NCBI GenBank assembly: GCA_003117195.1
Contig: BDSI01000003.1
Span: 496,001-560,000, forward strand
Direction: 5' to 3'
DNA length: 64,000 nucleotides
DNA from: Eudorina sp. 2006-703-Eu-15
Taxonomy: Eukaryota > Chlorophyta > Chlorophyceae > Chlamydomonadales > Volvocaceae
The notes beneath the pieces were generated by a model. That model was not told where the DNA came from. It ran no database searches and saw nothing but the letters and a program-made list of their open reading frames with translations. Positions 35,662 to 46,700 of the stretch are shown piece by piece. Positions within the stretch are counted from its first letter, which is position 1; every line of letters begins with the position of its first letter. The translations under genes were made by a program, and so were the position numbers.

Positions 35662-38283
35662 TGTAGTAGCGGAACATGTGCGCAGCAGACGGTGTGTGCT
35701 CTGCAGACGTCCGGGGAGTACTCGTTCGACACGGTCCGACATAAGTGGAAACACCCCCTTAGCTGTCACGCCGATTGACTGCACCCGTCAGTTTACTGCT
35801 CAAATTCGGTTATTTGCGGTTATTGTGAGTTGTTATGTGATTTGGTTGTCCGTTTCCTTTGGTTTCGGGACTATCTTCGATGGTAGAGTGTCGTACTTAT
35901 TGGTCTTGTGATTTAGGTTGAGGCTTTGCCTTTATGCATTGTCTCGATTTGCTCTTCGGCAATAGCCGATGAGCAACTAGTAGGCCCCTTTCGGGTCCTT
36001 TAGGTTATGGACCCGGCCTAGCGGAAGAGACATATAAGGTCGTTCATCACATCATTCGTATCCCGGACCGAGCCTCTGTTAGATTGTCATCATCTTGCAC
36101 ACATAGTGCTTACATCAGCGTTATGGACAGCTGCGCGGCGTCGCTTCTGCAACGGACCACCCAGCTGATCCTACCTCCGGCCTTGCCTCCGGTGCCGCGA
36201 ACCTACAACAGCGTTTCTGCTGCCTCCACGATGAAATGTTGTTTCTGATCTTGATCTTATGTTGATGCAGACTTGTTTGAATGGAATAGCCAACGTGCGC
36301 GCATGCGCCGAGGAGTCTTTTCGCGCATACTTTCCCAGTCACAGGTAGGCACATGATACGTCAGAGAGCATTCTTACGGCCTGACATAGCGTCTCCCCTG
36401 GATACAGCAGGAAGGTAATGGGTAAACAAGGATTACAACGCAGCGTCCGGGGGATGCAGAGCTGAACAGCTATCATGACTCCCTGGAGAACTCAGCTCCT
36501 GAACTTCAGGCCCTTGATGGTGCCTTCGCCAGGGTTCACCTGCACATGTAGAACATGCTGACATCCGCACGTGCTTCTTGCTGAAATCACCACGCACTTC
36601 TTTTATTAATGAAAAAAGCATCTGATGCCCTCCGAGCAATGTGCTTAGGGCCCGTTTACATATGGCCAGCATAAAACTTTAATACGGAAGTCAGTCGTAA
36701 ATCAAAATCTACCACAAAGTACTTTTTGACTGGCAACCCCAAGCAAGCAAGGAATCCACGCCTGACCACCCCGCACTACGACCGGATCCATACTAGCCCA
36801 GGCAGGGTTTGCGGGCCGGCAGCTATCAACCTGCGTTTGTGCCTTGTGGTAGCTGTATGCAATACGCCTTTTCAGGACATACAAACAACGGCGTCTGTAT
36901 ACCCTGCGCTCGCGAAATGCAAGCCAGACAAAGTCGTCTATTTGGACCTCGCCAAACAGCACCGAACGTTTCCACATGTTGTTGCAATCCAGCCAACCAT
37001 TCTGTGTTGCTTGCGCCCTCCAAGCCGCCGCAAATGGTCGGTGATGGTCACCGAGCGAGGCATTCAATTCTCCAACAGCAAAGATGCATGAGAGGCATCG
37101 CCGACTGTGTAGGTTGTTATAACATAGCATACGGCATTGCCGCAAGTTATGTGCTGCCTGAGAAGGCTTTCTTTGGTGACTCCCCCCTGAAATCGTTATA
37201 CGCATATGATTTTCGAACGCTAAACAAAAGATGGAGCACAATACATAATTTTAAACTTCATTACTCTGGATAATCAGTTGGGCGTCTGGTACGTCACGAG
37301 CGCAGCCAGGCAGGCAGACACGGACGCAGGCACCAACGGACAGTACCAATCCCATCGGGCGGGGCCCCCCAAACGCGCTTCGCGCTGGGGTCCCTCCCAA
37401 AAAGGGTCGGTAGGACTTGTAGGGGTGGTAGGGTCGGTAGGGGCAGTAGGGGGGTGCCCGCCAATCTCGTGGCCCCGGGGGACGTGGACCCAGGGACGGA
37501 ACACCTGCACACAGTGAAAAAGCCGTCTTAGTTCGGTAGGTAGGCCGGGTGAGGACCGGCTATCCAGGGGCTACCGCGAAAATTACTGCGGAATTCCACA
37601 ACAGCTGTGAACAGGGGACGTGTTCGACTATGCCCTTGAAGGGTGTGGTTTGGAATATACCGTGAGATATGTCAGGTGAGGGAATGCCGTACAGTCTAAA
37701 GGGCGCGGCGTGCGAGGATTTCAGTCGGAGTGGGGGTTTGACGCGGGTTGCATGGGCGTTGTAAGTCGCAGTATCGGAGTCGGCATTGGGACGTGAACGG
37801 AGCATGTTCGACACACCGGCACTCCCAGTAATCGCATCCACCCCCCGGGGGCCCCCCGGTCGGGGGCGAATATGTAGCGCACGTACAGCTCAGAGCAGTA
37901 GCGCAGCACGGTGTAATTCTATCAAAACCCAACTTTGCTGGTCTCGTATCCCGCGCACACACCCTCAAAGTATGTGTTGAAGCGCCAAGTGTGCATCACA
38001 TGCGGCCATGATGACGTCAAACACGTGCGCCACGGTCTGGTGGTGTGTTCTTTGCCTGTTGCCCACTCCGCTTCGCAGCGCCCATCCGTCCACCCGTCAA
38101 CCTTCTCACCATGACGCTTGCTCATGGGGCACCCCTGCTGCTGCCCGCCAGCCTAACAGTCCCCGCATCGCCAGCCATCACTGCAACCAACCGCTTGTGC
38201 CTCCACAGAGGTGAACAACCCCCTTTGCCCCAAATCGCATGCCCCCTGTTTGCATCGGCAATGTCCGCATCCGTTATCTTTAC
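35662..38283. other. Poorly resolved region
   Basis: No complete gene is supported. The first 1.5 kb are AT-richer. Minus-strand stretches near 37.3-37.5 kb and 37.8-38.05 kb have coding-like composition but are broken by stop codons or lack good splice partners. A short G-rich tandem tract, (GGTAGGGG)-like, lies at about 37408-37452. Confidence 0.4.
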
Positions 38284-38450
38284 CACAACGCTGCAAGCAT
38301 CGACGATGCACCGCCCGCCACCAGCGCCGCCATTCTAGTTCGGAGCTGCTGCTCTTGCGCCGTCTTGCCCGCTCCTGCACGTCCCTGGAGAGGTGGCTGC
38401 GGCTTGCGGGCCACCTCCCCCAACAGCTCCAGCCCACCCACATCAGCCAT
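38284..38450 (-). CDS. Possible first exon of an unknown minus-strand gene
   Basis: An ATG opens a 55-codon frame beginning MADVGGLELLGEVARKPQPP and ending at a plausible donor (TG followed by GTAAAG). The composition is coding-like, with an amphipathic, Ala-rich second half. I could not find downstream exons with consistent phase, and the protein is not recognised. It could also be a remnant or a chance ORF. Confidence 0.28.
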
Positions 38451-39061
38451 GTCGCGGCACCTGCGGATCGGTTGGACAGCAACAGCAAGTCAAGGTCAGG
38501 TCGCGGCACGGAATTACACTCGCCATATGACGGCGTTTGGGTTATTTACCAGTATCGGGGGGGGGGGGCGGCCGGGCCTGGGGCTGCGGTTGACATTGGG
38601 ACGTAAACAACCTGAGCAGCTAAACTACGAATTTTGCTGCGGCCCGGCTGGGTATTGAGGTCGGGCCGCCTTTTTTAACTGATCACACACTATTCGTCAA
38701 AATGGACGCATATGTTGTCTGTGTATGCAGTCAGCAAGTTATCAAAGGCATATGCGATGACGTGTGAGGGATAAGCTGGTCCTAGCACTACGATATCCAG
38801 GCCCTATAGTGTCAACCCACACTGCCAGCAACGTGCAGTCAGTGGTGGTGGGATGGATGACGTAGGCGGCTGTGGCCTTCCGGCTCACGGCCGCAACCCT
38901 CCTCCTGGCCGTGGAGATGCTCGACTGCTACCTGGCGAAACAGGTACGACAAAATGCCCTGTGTACGGCACATCACGCCGCTCGCCGCGGGCCAATTCAG
39001 GTCAACGTTCCGCCGAGCCGGATGCCGCTCCATGTCGGTGTCGGAATCAGCTTGTCTCACC

Positions 39062-39431
39062 TTAGGACGCCTCGTTCAGGCACGCCCGGAGGTCCTCGAT
39101 ATTCTCGATGATGCTGCACTGCCAGCTGAAGTCGTCGCGCATCAGGCGAAAGGCACCGGCCTTCTTGAGAGTCTCCGCCTTCTTTATGAGCGCCGCGTCC
39201 ACCGAGTTGTGGTAGTCATCTGCGTTGAGGGACTGCCCTGCGACCACCGTTCCGTAGCCCGAAGTTCTCGGAGACTGTGCAGTCCAGCTTCGCCGCCTGC
39301 ACTAGCTTCTCCACCAGCTGGCGATTCTTCTCCTTCTTTTGAATAAAACCCTTCAGCCCCTGGATGGGGTCAGACCCTTTCCGGGCCTTGCCCGACACAA
39401 CCCTGCCAATGAACGATGAGGCGAAGGACAT
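39062..39431 (-). pseudogene. Small unknown ORF with one-base frameshift
   Basis: The frame starts MSFASSFIGRVVSGKARKG and reads to about 39258. There a GGG run puts it out of frame, and the continuation (AGQSLNADDYHNS to DLRACLNEAS) is open in another frame to a TAA at 39062. Skipping one G would give about 122 residues, Lys-rich and probably helical, with no intron. Either the assembly has a homopolymer error or the gene is damaged. No family is recognised. It lies 81 bp after a second compact ORF on the same strand. Confidence 0.45.
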
Positions 39432-39512
39432 AATCGCGGGCTCCAGCGTAAGCCGTTGCAGAGCTGCCTACTCCTCAGCTTTGTCGGTAAGCGTCTAAGC
39501 GGCTTCGGCACG

Positions 39513-39695
39513 TTATAGCTCATACTCTTTCTTCATGGGTTCGTCCAGCTTCACCGCCTTCACTTGAATACGCCCGTTTTCACTATATAGGACACCGAGC
39601 AGGCTAATCTCCTCCGGGTCGTCAGGCACCCCCTCCCTCTTCAGCTCCGACTTTGCAGCAGTGAGCGCGTCCTCAACAGTTACAGTTCTGCTCAT
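39513..39695 (-). CDS. Small unknown intronless ORF (60 aa)
   Basis: ATG at 39695, TAA at 39513. The product starts MSRTVTVEDALTAAKSELKR, is charged and probably folded (helix then strand-like segment), and ends KKEYEL. The frame remains open upstream to about 40007 without an ATG in good context, so a longer protein is possible. The tight spacing to the next ORF and the lack of introns are unlike the large genes around it. The function is unknown. Confidence 0.4.
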   Translation of the reverse strand: MSRTVTVEDALTAAKSELKREGVPDDPEEISLLGVLYSENGRIQVKAVKLDEPMKKEYEL

Positions 39696-40755
39696 ATCCA
39701 GATTATAATTGTAACATAAAGTTTCGTCATGACAAGCAGTGAGAATCATGTGGCCTGTTCCACCGATGGTCTGCGCCTTCTGGTCTGCGCCTTTTCCAAC
39801 GTAATGTACCAAGCAATGCCAGGTATCGCCGGTGTGGCAAGGGGAGTGGAGATGTACAAGAGGATCCAAGGCCAGGTCGACCGTTTGACAAGCTAGAAAG
39901 GGCTGGCAAGAGGTTTGGTACGGCCGTAAGCCTCGTTCGTAGGGGCGAAGTGCAAAGGGAGGGCCGGCAACTCCTGTTAGCACCATGGATAAGCGCTCGA
40001 AAGACACTGTCAGTCGATAGTATCTTTGCGGTGCGTGAGGTCCTCGCGACCACTACCACTATACCCGCGAAACGGCACACAGAATCCAGCTCCACGACCG
40101 TTGGTGCTGTGACCCTTCCACCGTATGCCATGCTCGTGCATGTGCTTGTCTAACGAAGTGAAAGCATTTGTACGACATCAGTACTGCGGAACTCCCAAGG
40201 GATACCTCAGAACTTATAATTGTTTACACTTGTGTTTTTAAGTTACGACAACCAATACTTGCAGGAATAATTATCACTTTGACGTCAGCAAGGACAGTTT
40301 CTGTGCGCCTTGCTGTATGCCCTCAGCGTCGCTGGAATGTCCACCGAACTTAGGGACTCATACAATCAGGTGGAACTAGCTTGATCTATTTACCGAGCAA
40401 GTCTTTTTAGATAGGGAAGGCGGGCTGAGGCCATGGAGGACACTTCGCGAGCTTGGGCGGTGAGCTTGCTTGGCCCAGAAATCTCCCATAGGTTTTCTTA
40501 TACAGTGCTTATTACTTTGGCGAGGCGAATCACCTGGGATTCTGTTGCGTGACAAACGAGCACCTCAAGGTTCCCCCGGGGCTTCAGAAGCCTTCAGCCT
40601 TTCCTTGTCTTGGTGTTGCTCAGGTGTTACATATTCTTCGCGTGTTTTCTCTTCATATCGTCGCCTTTGAACGCAAACTTGTGACCCGCATGTGTACAAC
40701 ATGCGGCTCGAAGGACATAGTTCAAACTTAAACTTGTTCGTTTGTAAATTCATGA
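39696..40755. other. Intergenic region upstream of the coiled-coil gene
   Basis: Open frames occur on both strands but no domain or splice chain supports a gene. The last 250 bp are AT-rich and probably include the promoter and 5' leader of the plus-strand coiled-coil gene. Confidence 0.4.
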
Positions 40756-43700
40756 ATGGATGATGGATGTCCTGTGGGAAATACGCAATGACATTCTAGC
40801 TTTGAGCGCAACAACCCCGTCGCTTTGATTTCCTACCCCACCAGTCTGCAAGCCTGCCCCCGACAAACCGCGTCGCTTCACCACGGACAACCAATGGCAA
40901 TGGTTTTCAGCCAGTAGTTACCGAGGCGTGGGGGGAGCCGGCGCCTACGTCGTCGCACTTCCTGCCGGACATTCGTGAGCATCCATCCCGCCAAAGCCAG
41001 CAGCGAGCGGGGTTGTACCCGTTACCCCCCGAAGTGCCATCGGCTGATGCCTTGCGTGGCGAAGCACGGATACGTGGCTTGAAGAATGAGCTGGTCACCG
41101 CCAAGAACCGCTTTGAGCAAGAACTGCAGGTCAGCACGCTGTAGCGATTGCGCGTTGGGGGAGTTGACTGGGGGAAGATCGGTACGGACTTATGATGGTG
41201 TGCCTTTAGTCGTATTCCTGTAGCACGGGTTTACGGGGGCTTGCAACCCATGCTTGCCGCAAGTTGCTTACAGCCTGGCACATCCGTGTACGGGTTGCAG
41301 CAGTACCTGACCAAATTTTATTCCCCTGCAGAACAAGGAATCTGAGAATCAGAAGCTCCGTGAGTACATTGAGCAACAACGTGAGCTCCTGGGCTCGCAA
41401 AAGGTCACAATTCGGGAGCTTGAGCGGAACGTTGCAGAGCTTACACGGACCGCCGCGCAACAGGTGAGCCGGCGGCTAGGGGCGAAGGGCGTTTGTCGCG
41501 TGCAACCGACCGCGCAGGCTCATAGCCAGCCGCTCCCAGAATGTCTCGTTTGCATGTATACGGCTAGGGGCGTCGTCCGTGGGACCGAAACAAACAAATG
41601 CGCCAGGGTTTCGCGAACCTTTGTGTACATGCCATGGATCCTTCCGCAACCTATCCTCTGCTTGGAGGGCGAGGGAAAACTGATACGTGTTACTCCGGAA
41701 AAAAACTGAGTGCTGCATTTGTTGCTGCTCGCAGCGCTCCAATTTTGAGAGGTACTCTGTTAAGGCGGAGGCCAAGGTCCGGGCATTACAGGTACGAACA
41801 AACCCCAAGCAATAAGACCCATCTCTGTACTTCAACCGAGGTCTGTTACAGAGTGTCGGTTCAAGCAATTTGGGTCCCGTCACGCTGGTCGTTTTCTGTG
41901 TGCATAGCCAGTCGTCGTGCAGTCTGTCCTGACGTTTTTGTGCACAGCTAACTGCAACGGGCACGCTACCTAAAAGGTGTGACCGAGTCGTCTTGTTTTG
42001 GCAGGGTCGGCTCCGTGAACTGGAGCAGGAACACGCGGCTGCGATGGCGGGCATGGCTGCCCAGCTGGAGCGTGCGCGGAAGGAGCGCACGGCCCTGGCC
42101 CTGGGCTTGTCGGCCGTGGCCATGCAGGCGGTGAGGCGGGCGTGCGGCTGTGTGTGCGTTGATAGATACCATGCTTGCGACGTCGAGATGCGGTAGATCT
42201 CGCGCTTCCGCAACCATTTTGTCCGGCAGTGCGGTAGTCGTGTAGTCTTCGCCCCAGTTTTCCACCGATGGGACTGCAGGCCTCACGAGCGGGTGTCGCC
42301 TGGAAGAACGTTGACGCTCAGCTTCGTGTCATACCTTGATATGAATCATGTTACAGTGGACCCCGCGGGTCATCGGTGACAGCCGTAGCCTTCTCACCGT
42401 ACCGTGCCGTTCCTGGGTTTCCGTGGGCCTTCTCACAGAGTGGCGGGGACAGCGCGCACCCCGAGGACACACACATGGATTCGGAGCGGGCCGCGGCGGA
42501 GGGCTACGAGGCGCTGCCTCGGACAGCTGCGGCTTGGGTCAGCATGCGATACGAGGTACGGCATGGGGCGTGGCGTGGCGATGGGGCGCGTTGGGTTCAT
42601 ATTCGGCGGGCGGTGTGGACGCGCACCGAGAAGCGCCTCGTGTAATGCGTGTCCCGGTGTAGCCCGGCGCCGGGTGTTTTCAGTTTAGCTCACTGACATT
42701 GCCGCTTTCCTGCGGGACTTGATCACCGCACGTTCCTCTAGAGGAACCCAAAGGAACCACACGTCGTTGTTAAATTAATTTGTGAGGCCCTGGTCCGCAC
42801 CCTTCCGCGTGAACCTCACAGATGGACGACGACGGCAACCTGGCCAGCTTCAGCCGCGCGCCAGGCACCGTCAACCGGCCTTTCGACCGCGACGGTGCTC
42901 GCGCCGTAGCGGCGCTGGTGGCCCAGACTCGCCGCCTGTATGAGCAGCGCGCCGCCTATCGTTCCAAGCTACGCAGCACGGGCCAGCACATTGAGCACAT
43001 GCAGGTAGGTGTGTTCAGCTGGGCAAGTTCAGCTGACTGCCCCACCGACAGCAATGGTGCGCGCCGTTGCATGCGCGCGGCTCACCAGCGACGGTGCCGT
43101 TGCCCGAATTCGCCTGTGCCCGATTCGTCTCGGAAGTCCCACGTTCCAGCTGTGACGGTGCGCCTGACATACCAAACACCATGAGGCATCTGTGCGGTCT
43201 AATGGTGGTGAGCGCAGCGCAACCATCGGGCTGCGCCCTGATCTGGGTTGACACTCACTCGATCGGGTCAATCTACCCGGAAGAATTATCGAACGGACTA
43301 AGGCGAGCACATTGTCTACCACCGCCTCGTGCTGATGGTTTCCCGAACTGGGTTGGTTCCAGATATTGACTACGACCACCACCGCGACCTCCCTTACAAC
43401 TCAGGCCGTGCTGGACAACGTGGAGGCGGACTTCAACCTGGTCAACTCGATGATTGACCAGATGAACTCGGAGGCGGCGCGCTTGTCGGCTGACTACGGT
43501 CTGCCGCCGCTGCTTTCGGGCGACGTGCCGCCGCCGGATGCCGCGGCGCGATTGAGTGAGCGCGTGGACGGCGTGCGGATGTTGCTGCAGCGGATGAGCG
43601 AGGAGCTGCTCGTGGCGGACGCGGAGAAGAAGTGGGTGACGCGCGGGGCCGTTCGGTTTTGGGTTTGATGCAGGGGGATCCGATTGACGGGAAAAAGCAG

Positions 43701-46700
43701 GACCTGGACAAAAGCAACATGCCCTTTTCCTGTGCCTCGTGCGTGGTGGGTGCGCACATCATAAGCACCCAACACCTGCAGACCGTGATCCGTCTGTGTC
43801 CTCTGAAGGGTTCTCCCGATCATTCATGTCGGCACCATCGTACCCGGACCTCACGAACCTCATCGCCGTTCACCCTGCCGCCGGACCCCCCCATCCCGCT
43901 CGGTTGATGATATCCCGCAGGGCGCTTACCGCCCAGGTCCTGAGCGGGCAGTTCCTGCAGGACATGAACACCGCCTCCCTGGACCAGCCCGTGGACCGTC
44001 AGGTGAGGGGCGGAGGGCTGTGTCCGAAGAACGAACAGACCCGCGGACTGGGCGCGCGTCTCTTTTAGTTGCTTCCAGTCGCTTTCAGTCGCTTTTAGTC
44101 GGCTTTCAGGAGTCGGTTAGGGGCCTGCTACGTTAAGAGGTGCGGCATTGGCGACTGGGCAGCTCCCGGGCAGAGCCCCATGTGCCCCATGTGCCCCATG
44201 TGCTTTGGGAGTCGAGGTCCTCTCCGGTGAGTGGCTCACAGGTAGTAGTCATGGAAGGAACATGGTAGTAGTAGGAGATGATGGGGGATACTTATACGGT
44301 TTCTGAGCTGCCGCGCTGGGGTCTGTTGTCGCAGGCGATCATCGACGCGTACACCGAGAAGCTCAAGCAGCTGTACGGCACCGGCCGGCGGCCGCCACCA
44401 CCTGTCAACGGCACGAACGGCCGCCGCTCGCCGCAGCCCGGACGTCGGGCAGGTGAGGGGAGTGCAGTGACTGGAGGGTTGGTGGACAGACAGGACAGGC
44501 CGTCCTACGGGGCCGTCCCACGACATGGCTCGGCTGTGCCGTAGGCTTGCGGAATATGCTTTAAGCCTGGAGGGAAACGAAGCTGACAGCTGCATCCCGT
44601 GTACTTCGAGGGCAGGTGGAACGGACGGTAGTACCGTGCTTTAAGGAGAAATTGACAGCTGTAGTTTGAGCCCAGTATCCGTTTGGAGCTGAGGTAACCC
44701 TGTTCGACATGCGCGGGTGCCCTTCCTCACTCGTCGCAGCTCCGCCGGCCGTGCGGCAAGAACGCTCCTACGCTCCACCTGCTGGAGCATCGCCCGACAG
44801 GCGGCCCCAGTACCCGCCGTCGCCGAAGGTCAAGGTAGGCCAATGATTTTGCGCAGGGCAACCAATGGGCCCAGGTTAGGTCTGGACGCTGGCTTGGGCT
44901 GGAGTGCTGGGCGGTGTTCAAGCGAAGTTGAGAACCGCGGCTGCCGTACCCGCGACGTCCGTCCGACCGCGTTTCCGTTTCCAGCCCGGTTTACTTGATT
45001 TGGTCGCGCCTTTTATCCTGGCGCCTAGCCCGATCTGCGTCGCCCTGGACCCTAGGACGTTTCCTCTGGCAGCAGCGCAGTTTAAATATGTCTACCAGAT
45101 TCCTGCAACCCTCATGGACCCGCTGTTCTGTCCCAGCAGTCCGGACCCCGCGCATCGCACCCGGCGGTGCCACCCGCGGAAGGCGAGGAGCGCAGGCCCA
45201 GCGACAAGGCGGCACGTGCCAACGCTCTCTCCGAGCACGTGAGTGGCACGGCTGGCGTTTGTGTTGGCCATGGGGTGCGGCGGGGGATCAGCGCTCGGGG
45301 TCCGAGCGGTCTGGACGGATCCGCCGCCCGGACGTCCCAGGGGTGTCCAGAAGGGGGCTGCATGCTGTCGGGCCGCGGCGCAGTGGTGCCTGGTGTGTAT
45401 AGAAAAGGAGGCTGCCAGGAGCGCGCGGCCCATGATGCAGACAGATGCGGGCATGCGGCAGAGTCCCACACAGTCACATAAGGAGATGGGGTTAGCGCGA
45501 TGGGGTTCAGTGACCAGCTTCAGGCTGGTCACTCAGGAGCCCGGTCGACCCTCACATGGGTTTCGTCCGCGTTCGCCGCGTCTCCGCAGTTCTCTGAGGT
45601 GCTCCACGGCGGCAAGACGAGCACCAGCACCAGTACCCGTCCCCGCAAGAAGGCGCCCGCGGACACCGCCAAGACGTCCACGGACAAGGTATGTTTAGAC
45701 CTGTTGAAACCCACCCGAGACCCGAAGCAACCCAGGGACGGTTGGATGGGCTGCTGATGGTGCTGCGATGGTGGATGGAATGCTGTCTGGGAGTCTGTTC
45801 TCAGTGTGTGGGTTTGCTCTCTCGCCGTTGACTGAACACGTTTGCCCCGCAAGAATACCACAGGCAGCGATCCTCCCCAACCGCAGCACCGCATGTTGAG
45901 CCAGGGCTTCTGAAGTGTTCAGGGTGATGTTTTTCAGAAACACGGTTCACACCAACGCGTCCTCGTTTCGCTAATGCCACACCTCGTCCATCGCGATACA
46001 GGATAAGAGTCCGCGCGAGCAGGCCCCATCGAAGGAGGCATCGGCGGCCGACCGGCAGCCTGAGCCGGAGGTTGAGGTGGAGGTCAGCCGCGCCCCCGAG
46101 CCAGTCCGCAAGGCAAGCTCGGTCAAGAAGGCGCCGGAGCCCGAACCCGAGCCAGAGCCTCAGCGCGACCCAGAACCAGAGCCGGAGCCTGAACCGGAGC
46201 CTGAACCGGAACCGGAGCCTGAACCAGAGCCTGAACCGGAGCCGGAGCCTGAACCGGAGCTGGAGCCCGAGCCTGAACCGGAGCCAGAGCCGGAGCCGGA
46301 AGCGAAGGTAAGCTTGGGTTCTTGGGCACGGCGCCTCGGCACGGAGAACCCTCTGGGGCGAAAGGAAGCTGGGCTGCGGCAATTGTGACGTTGGAAAAGC
46401 CGTATGCCCTTTTGGATGCATTCGCTGCTTGCATGTGACCTTTTCCTCTGCGCTGTTTGCATGTCCACCCTCCGAGGTTCACTGCCATAATAACCATGAC
46501 AGGAAGCTTAAACAGCTCGCAGCGGAAGAACTCCATGTGCTGTTCCGTAGCGCTTCTGTGACGGTGATAGAAGGCGCGCCATGTCGTACCTGCAGCGTGA
46601 TTCTGTAGTGAACTGAGGCCACCACTGTCTATGTGGCCTGTGCAGGAGGATGGGTACGAAGACGGTGGCTACGACGAAGGGTTCGATGAGGAGGGTGCTG

